Origin: Notamacropus eugenii
Lineage: Eukaryota > Chordata > Mammalia > Diprotodontia > Macropodidae
DNA: 64,000 bases
NCBI RefSeq assembly: GCF_028372415.1
Contig: NC_092872.1
Coordinates: 554,110,705-554,174,704 of the forward strand
Direction: 5' to 3'
This document shows, piece after piece, positions 57,899 to 64,000 of this stretch (position 1 is the first letter of the stretch; each line of letters starts with the position of its first letter). The notes under the pieces are model-generated. The model did no database searches, was not told the DNA's origin, and saw only the letters and a list, made by a program, of their open reading frames with translations. A program made the position numbers and the translations under genes.

Positions 57899-58241
57899 TA
57901 ACTGGCATTAGCACCATGTTAAATAATAGTGGTGAAAATAGACATCTTATTAAAGAACTTTCTACGTGGTAAAGTGGGAAAAGATTTGTGCTGGTAGTAT
58001 GAAAATATAGGCCCAGTTATCTTCAGCTAAGGTTCTAGAGAGCCTAGGTATTAGGTTCATCTCCCTTCATAATTAGCTTTGCAACTTCATGTTTAAAGTA
58101 TGTCACGGTAGATAGAATGCTGGTTTGGGAATTGGGAAGACTGGGCTTTGCTTCTTGGAACTGACATTTCCTGGCTGCGTGGACACGGGTATGTCATTTA
58201 ACTTCTCTGGCTTTCAGTTTCTTCATCTATGAAGGGTGATG
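57896..58241 (+). repeat. duplicated segment, copy 1
   Basis: Matches 60588-60936 at roughly 87-88% by eye, collinear with a few small gaps. It includes a 60-base LINE-1 ORF2 antisense piece (accatgttaaataatagtgg), a non-repeat middle, and a truncated MIR. Confidence 0.9.
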
Positions 58242-58339
58242 GAATTAAAAGACAATGAAGGGCTGGGAACAGAGAATTGGGAGATTGGATATATGCCACA
58301 ATGAAAGATAAGTTGAGGATTATTGGAATGGGTAAATGA

Positions 58340-58850
58340 CTCAGGTGAGGCCTTTTTTAAAAATTCGTTTTATTTCCTACCGAATTTAATAACCTTCTCC
58401 CCAAAACAAACCAAACAAACCAGTACATTCCCACATACATAAAAGCACAGAAGATACTTACATGTGGAATTAAGAAACTCTAATATGTGCAGCTTGCATT
58501 TGAAAAACAAAAATGTATGGAAATTCAGCCCATTATTTTCAAAGCTGTCCTGTTTGTTTCTTTTCTTCTAAAAAATAAAAACACAGACTTTGTAACAAAC
58601 AAACATAGCCAAACAAAATGATCTATATGCTTGCTATGTGCAAAAATTTTTCTGCTGCACCTGGGGTCTACCACCCCTCTGTTAGGAAGAGGGTAGTATA
58701 TTTCATCATGGTCCTTTGGGGACAAGATTTGTCATTGTATTTACGGCAATTTAACCATTCTTAGTAATTTTTCTGCACAATATTGTTACTGTATAAATTT
58801 TTCTCTTGGTCTCTACTCACCTCACGTTTAATCAGTTCATACAAGTACAA
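58340..58850 (-). repeat. LINE-1-family 3' end (antisense)
   Basis: 58779-58846 reads aatattgttactgtataaat, then gtctctactcacctcacg and aatcagttcatacaag. This is the reverse of the 3' UTR motif at 61340-61370 (gagcagaaccaggagaacat). The part before 58520 is less certain. Confidence 0.5.
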
Positions 58851-59740
58851 GCTCTGTGCTTCCTATTTCAAATGTCCATTTACAATGGCAGGTTGGGTTT
58901 CTTCAGGCTGCTGGGAGCAGCCCCAGGGATTAGTGAGTAGTTTTTCTATTGTTTAGCTATTGAGCCCCCACCTGTATGCTCTCTCATGATTATCAGTTGA
59001 TAGCAATAAGTTGGCCAGACTTGATTATCATCTTTTAGTAAGGGGTGTTTACTAAAGTGGTATAGTAAGAACAATCAGTACAAAATATGTCCCCAAGTTC
59101 ATGGTATACTCTCCTACAAGTACAGAGAGTCTGGGGGAAATTCAAGCTTAGAGTATTTACATTGAAAAAGGGTGATAACTTCTGGAAACTCTTTTGCTGG
59201 AGTCCTCAAAATGTTGTTTTGGTATCATGTTGCTTTTCCGCTATACCAACTATAAAACCTTGAATCCACTTTCCTCTTCTAATTCCTTCTTTCCTTGGTT
59301 CTTGGTGCAAATACCCATTTCTTGTGATACTTATTCTTCTAGGATCCCACTGGGAAGTCCAAAAACTCATGAGGTCCACTTCTGATCAAGATGGGAGAGT
59401 GGAAGAGGAAGTTGAGGCTGGAAATGAGGTAGACACTAGCTCTCCCTACTCCCAAAATTCCTTCTTCCTTCTTGGGTGTTCCACTTATCTCAACGATTTT
59501 ACAGATCCCACGGGATCTTATATAGACCTAGTCTAGAAGATAATCCAAACATGCTTCCTACAAAACCTAGTGAAATATTCATGCTTTGGTGACATTTAGT
59601 GAATAATCAAAATGTCTTCTCACCTTACAAGCATTTGTGACCTCTAAGTTCTTATTCCCTTCTCCCTTCCTTTTTACTTCCCCTATTATTTGTATTCTTC
59701 AGGTTTATCTAATGTTATACTACTATATTCATTTTTCATT
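58851..59740. other. unassigned sequence
   Basis: No repeat or gene clearly recognised. C/T-rich stretches near 59240-59320 and 59640-59700 could be antisense LINE-1 but are too diverged. Confidence 0.4.
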
Positions 59741-59744
59741 TCCT

Positions 59745-60650
59745 TTTTATATTGTCTACCTATCTGTTCTACTAGTCAACTTTTAAAGATTTGTTTTTTG
59801 GTGAGTATCAAATAGTTTTGATGACTACATCTTTATATTATATTTTGAAATGTGGTACTACTAGTCTCCTTTTCTACTCCTTTTTGCCCATTATTTCCCT
59901 TGAATACCTTTACCTTTGTTCCTTCAGATGGAATTTGTTATTATTTTTCTAGCTTTCCAACATAATCATTTTCTTTTTTAACTGGTGTGATACTGAAATA
60001 AGTACATCAATTATTTTGGTATTATCATTTTTATCATATTGGTACAGACCAACTGCAATGTATGTCCACCTACATATATCTTTCGTTTATAAAGAATGCT
60101 TTAAAATTGTGTTAACTTAGGCCCTGCGTACGTGTGTGTGTGTGTGTATCTTAGTACGTAAACATATTTTACAGTCTGAAATTGCAGTGTTTTTCTTTTT
60201 AAGTGAAATTTTTTTCTCTTTCTTTTTGTGGCTGATTTTATTGCTAATAAATATATAGGGACAGCTACATGATGCAGTGAATAAAACACTGGCCCTGAGT
60301 TCAAATTTGACTTCTGACACTCAACACTTACTAGCTGTGTGACCTCAGGTAAGTTGTTTAACACAATTTGCCTTGCCTTTCCCCCTCCAAAAATGAGCAA
60401 ACAAAAAATATAGAAATATTGATGATGTATATGAATATGTTTTATTTCCTGGTACTTTGCTGAAGTTTCAATTAGTTTTCGTTGACTCTCTAGGCTTTTC
60501 CCTGTATATCATCACCAAACAAGTAATACTCTTTGTTTCTTCTTTGCCTATGCTTATTCCTTCAATTTCTTTTTGCATATCTTCCTGCCATAGCTAGCAT
60601 TTGCACCATGTTAAATAATAGTGGTGATGATAGACATCTTATTAAAGAAC
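59745..60650 (-). mobile_element. LINE-1 ORF2 3' part (antisense), split by a SINE
   Basis: Antisense LINE-1 reverse-transcriptase/C-terminal region. It contains gtatcaaatagttttgatga, ctacatctttatattata, cagatggaatttgttattat, then after the SINE actttgctgaagtttcaatt, ttccttcaatttctttttgc and gttaaataatagtggtga. It stops near 60650 where unrelated sequence starts. Confidence 0.7.
60255..60410 (+). mobile_element. SINE inserted in LINE-1
   Basis: Reads gggacagctacatgatgcag, then agctgtgtgacctcaggtaa. It interrupts the LINE-1 ORF2 piece. A short aaatata flank on both sides may be the duplication. Confidence 0.75.
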
Positions 60651-60936
60651 TTTCTGCCTGGTGAAATGGGTAATGAACTGGGATGGTAGTATGAAGACAT
60701 AGGTCCAGTTACTTTCAGCTATGAAGGTTCTAGAGAGCCTAGGTATTAGGCTCATCTCCCTTCATACCCAGCTTAATAACTTCAGGTTTGAAGTATGTCA
60801 TGGTAGATGGAATGCTGGTCTGGGAGCTGAGAAGACTGGGCTTCACTTCTTGGAACTGACATTTCCTGGCTGTGCGGACATGAGCGTATCATTTAATTTC
60901 TCTGGCCTTCAGTTTCTTCATCTATGAAGGGTGATG
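60588..60936 (+). repeat. duplicated segment, copy 2
   Basis: Partner of 57896-58241. Here the left part is continuous with a longer LINE-1 (so this copy keeps the original junction), and the MIR on the right continues to about 61030. This makes copy 2 the likely source. Confidence 0.9.
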
Positions 60937-61240
60937 ATAATAGCTGTCTACATACTCACTGGGTTATTATAAGGCTCAAATGAGATTAATGTACAGCTAA
61001 TAAATTACAAATCTCAAAATGCATCAGAAACGTGAGTTGTTCTCATTATAAATAAGATATTTAACACTTTCAAACCTCAGTTTCCTCACCTGAAAATAGA
61101 GATAGCGTTATCTGCCTTGCCCTCCTTGTGGGTTTGTTGCTGTACACATGAAAAAAATATTATGGGAAAGAAACATTTAACACTATAAGTGAAGTGCTCC
61201 ACAAATATCCGTTGGTAGCATCAGGTTTCCTAACAGGGGA
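60937..61240 (+). repeat. MIR remainder and a second MIR
   Basis: 60937-61030 completes the MIR begun in copy 2 (ctgggttattataaggctca). 61040-61235 is another sense MIR (cctcagtttcctcacctgaa, gaagtgctccacaaatatcc). Confidence 0.65.
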
Positions 61241-61324
61241 GGAAAGATGAACAGAGATAAAAGAAGATCAGAGGATGAATAAGAAATATAAAAAGGTTGC
61301 CTATATAAACTTCAAATATTTATA

Positions 61325-61760
61325 TTTTAAAATATCATATACTGAGCAGAACCAGGAGAACATTGTACACAGTAACAGCCACAGGGTACAAGGACTGTTT
61401 CTGATAGCCCTTCACAGCAATGCAGTGACCTACAACATTCCCAAGAGACTCGATGCAAAATGCCCTCCACATCCAGAGAAAGAACTACGGAATTGAAACA
61501 CAGAATGAAGCAGACTATTTTCTCTTGTGTTATGTTTGGGTTTGGTTTAGTTTTTCTTATGGTTTCTCCCATTCATTTAAATTTCTCCATGCAACATGAC
61601 TAATGTGATAAAATGTTTAATAAGAATATGTGTATAGAACCCGTAAAAGATTGCATGCTGTCCCAGGGAAGGAGAAGAGAGGTAGGGAGGGGAAGAAAAT
61701 TTAAAACTTATGGAAGTGATTGTTGAAAACTGAAAACAAATGAATTAATTTTAAAAAATA
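61325..61760 (+). mobile_element. LINE-1-family 3' end
   Basis: Reads actgagcagaaccaggagaa, cattgtacacagtaacagcc, cacatccagagaaagaact, acatgactaatgtgataaaa. Its tail pattern (ttgcatgctgtcccaggg, gggaggggaagaaaattt) parallels 40180-40280 in the HAL1 3' UTR. Confidence 0.65.
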
Positions 61761-62035
61761 CCATATATTGTTTCCACTTTTCAGGGTAGACTTCATTCTC
61801 TTGGAAACATAATTTAACATTCTAGACTTGGCAAGACAATACTGTACTGTGATAAGTGTAGTCTCCTTACTGTCACCCATATGTGCCATAATTTTTATTA
61901 TCTCCATGTTGTTTTAATGCCTCTCTCTCTTTCTAGAATATTCTTTCTGATTGCTTCCCTGAATTTCTAAATTCCATACTTCCTCTTAAGGTTTGAAGCT
62001 TTCTTTTGTCATCCTGTAATATTTACTGTCTATGT

Positions 62036-62112
62036 TGTGCAGCAGGATTTAATGGAACGAGCCTTGAAAGAGTCAGGAGCCAGAAGACTTGAATTCAAAT
62101 TTGCCAGTTTCT
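62036..62112 (+). repeat. SINE head fragment
   Basis: Reads tgtgcagcaggatttaatgg, then gaaagagtcaggagccagaa and cttgaattcaaatttgcc. Confidence 0.55.
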
Positions 62113-62499
62113 TGCTTACTCACTTCACTATTCTCCTGTGGAGAGAATAAGGAGTAGAACATCACTTCTTCTGAAAAATTAAAGATAAGAATGATGCAAA
62201 GAGCAAATGTAGAGGTGCATGATGGATGTAAACAATGAAGAAAGACAAGAAGATTTAGCACACAGCCTTGGGAAATGCCTAAAGTTAAGGCACTTGAATT
62301 GTGAAGAATGAGAGTAAAAGATATAATGAAATGCTTGACAGAAAGTCAATATGGACTGGTCATGTGTTGAGAGGAATTGGAGTGTCTCATTGGTACCTTT
62401 GTGATTTTGGGAGAAAGTTATTACATTTGGGTGTACATGCTATGGTGAATTTTGAGGAGGACAAAGACCAGAATTGAACAGTATGGTTGAGCATCTATG

Positions 62500-63290
62500 G
62501 GTTGTAGTCTGCACCTAGATCTATACATCTAGCTCTACTCTTTCCTCTGAACTCTAATCCCCCAAACCACCAATTGCCTCCTGGAAACTTCAGACTAGAA
62601 GTTACAAGATACATCAAACTCATGTTCATAGCAGACCTTATTATCTCTCCTCCAGAACTTGCTCTTTTCCTAGACTTCTCTATTTATATCAAAAGAAGCA
62701 TCACTTCCCATCTCCTAGGTGTATAACCTTGGTATAATCCTCTCCTCACTTTCTCTCACCCCATCTATCCAGTCAGTTACTAAATTTGATGATTTCTACC
62801 TCCATGACATATCTCCCTTTGGATCCCTTCTCTCTACTTATGCAGCCATCATCTTATTTCAGATCCTCATTACTTCTTTCCTGGATTTTTGAAATGTTCA
62901 CCTAAATGATCTTCCTTCTTTAAGACACTCACCATTTCACCTCTTCCTTAACAATGCTGTAATAGTGATTTTCCTTAAGCACAGATATAACTATGTCACC
63001 CTCCACATTCAGTATGGCCTCCCTGATACTAGAAGTAGTACAAAACAGAAACTCTTCCAATTACCTTTGAAAGCCCTTCGCAATCTGGTCTCAATCTATC
63101 TTTCCAGCCTCAGCAGTCATTACTCTCCTTTCTTCAGTGAAGTCCAGTCACACTGTCCTTCTCCCAGTTTTCTCACATACAGATCTTTTACTTCCCATCT
63201 TTGTTCCTTTGAATTATTTGTGTCCCATGTCTGATGGGACACTGGCTAGCCAGGTGGTGATAGACATCAGGGGGCAATCTTAATAAATTC
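62500..63290 (+). repeat. L2 LINE, ORF 3' part
   Basis: Sense L2: ctatccagtcagttactaaa, tcagatcctcattacttctt, gatataactatgtcaccctcc-type phrasing, then tttgaaagcccttcgcaatc and ccagcctcagcagtcattac. The 89-codon frame at 62965-63234 is L2-derived. Confidence 0.75.
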
Positions 63291-64000
63291 TATCCTTTAC
63301 CTGACTTCATAGTTTGTCCTGGGTTTATTGCTCTGCATTTGCCTGTATCTCTATAGGAGAAGTAGATTCCTCAGTTCTCCAGTTCTACACCCACTTCAAA
63401 TGCCTGGGGAACAGTTCTATTTTGGGTCCTATTCTAAGTAAACCTGCCTAAGGGAAACGGAAGTGAAGAGAGGGAAGAGGATGGAGCAAGTCACCAGGCA
63501 CTGAGTCCAAACATGAGTCAGGTATGGAACAGGCAGTTTTAATCCTACACACAGAAAGAGAACACACAGCATTAAAAAATTATAAAATGATTATAGTCAA
63601 TTAAGAGGCTAGTGTACAAGCTTTAATGGGACATTGGCAGCAGGGTTCTTCATTAGCTATTCTACATTTTACTTCCAGTGAGTACAGACTAATAAATGCC
63701 AAGCATACTCTTTGCTTTCCAGTGTTTCTTTCTTTGTAGGATTCTCTTTCCCTCTGGACTGTTCAGCTCTGTCTTTACCATTGCCACTGTTCCTGTTCTT
63801 GTAAACATTCAGGTAGCTTATACCCTGTTGCTGGGGAATCTGGGAAGGGAAAAGGCACTAGCTGCCTTCTCAGATCTCGTAAAACTCTAAAAGACAAAGA
63901 AGACACAAACACCTGAGACAAGCTTGCCTAGGAGTCCATGCGTTAATGGTTTGCCAGCGTATTCTTTTAACAGCCCTGGAGATCTCAAAGACTCAGCTTT
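63291..64000. other. unassigned sequence to window end
   Basis: No repeat, exon or RNA gene recognised. The 64-codon frame at 63696-63890 is hydrophobic at its start but has no family resemblance. Confidence 0.45.

Overview
The window reads as non-coding nuclear DNA of a marsupial mammal. It is AT-rich, has no bacterial-style gene packing, and carries a dense layered load of interspersed repeats: MIR/CORE-type SINEs, L2 and L3/CR1 relics, LINE-1 and its ORF1-only derivative HAL1, and RTE-clade LINEs. SINEs whose 3' tails match RTE/BovB LINE ends are what point to a marsupial rather than a eutherian. The species cannot be fixed from sequence alone. I found no intact host protein-coding exon, tRNA, rRNA, snRNA or CRISPR array. 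Nearly all open frames are low-complexity tracts or repeat translations.

Layout. 1-9.4 kb: L2 and MIR relics, a SINE inserted in L2 with a perfect 12-bp target-site duplication, a polypyrimidine tract, and a 5'-truncated RTE LINE that split an older MIR. 9.4-10.8 kb: a long degenerate alternating purine-pyrimidine tract. 10.8-16.4 kb: mostly unassigned sequence with scattered SINEs. 16.4-17.8 kb: a CpG-rich, apparently young betaretrovirus-like (ERVK-type) insertion, made of one complete LTR, a Lys-type primer binding site, a leader and the start of gag. It sits inside a TATG microsatellite and has no pol, env or 3' LTR. 18-22.2 kb: L2, a BovB-like RTE relic carrying reverse-transcriptase motifs, and an L3/CR1 3' end. 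22.2-28.1 kb: SINEs, microsatellites and a repeat-free block at 23.46-24.13 kb.

28.1-31.9 kb: an intronless retrocopy of CREBL2 (a small bZIP protein), followed by 3.3 kb without recognisable SINEs or LINEs that I infer is its retrotransposed 3' UTR. 32-37.9 kb: SINEs and RTE tails. 37.9-41.5 kb: a near-complete HAL1 element with target-site duplications, inserted at the very 3' end of an RTE tail. 41.5-48 kb: L2, SINEs and two stacked LINE-1 5' ends that lack their 3' halves. 48-57.5 kb: SINEs (two more with clear duplications), a perfect 26-bp-arm palindrome at 51.24 kb, and a repeat-poor block at 55.7-56.46 kb. 57.5-64 kb: a minus-strand solo LTR next to a 346-bp segment duplicated 2.7 kb away, antisense LINE-1 ORF2, LINE-1 3' ends and L2.

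The unifying theme is LINE machinery and its parasites. RTE/BovB LINEs share 3' tails with the SINEs, LINE-1 shares its 3' UTR with HAL1 and probably made the CREBL2 retrocopy, and LTR elements add two independent insertions. Family names were assigned by reading conserved motifs, not by database search.
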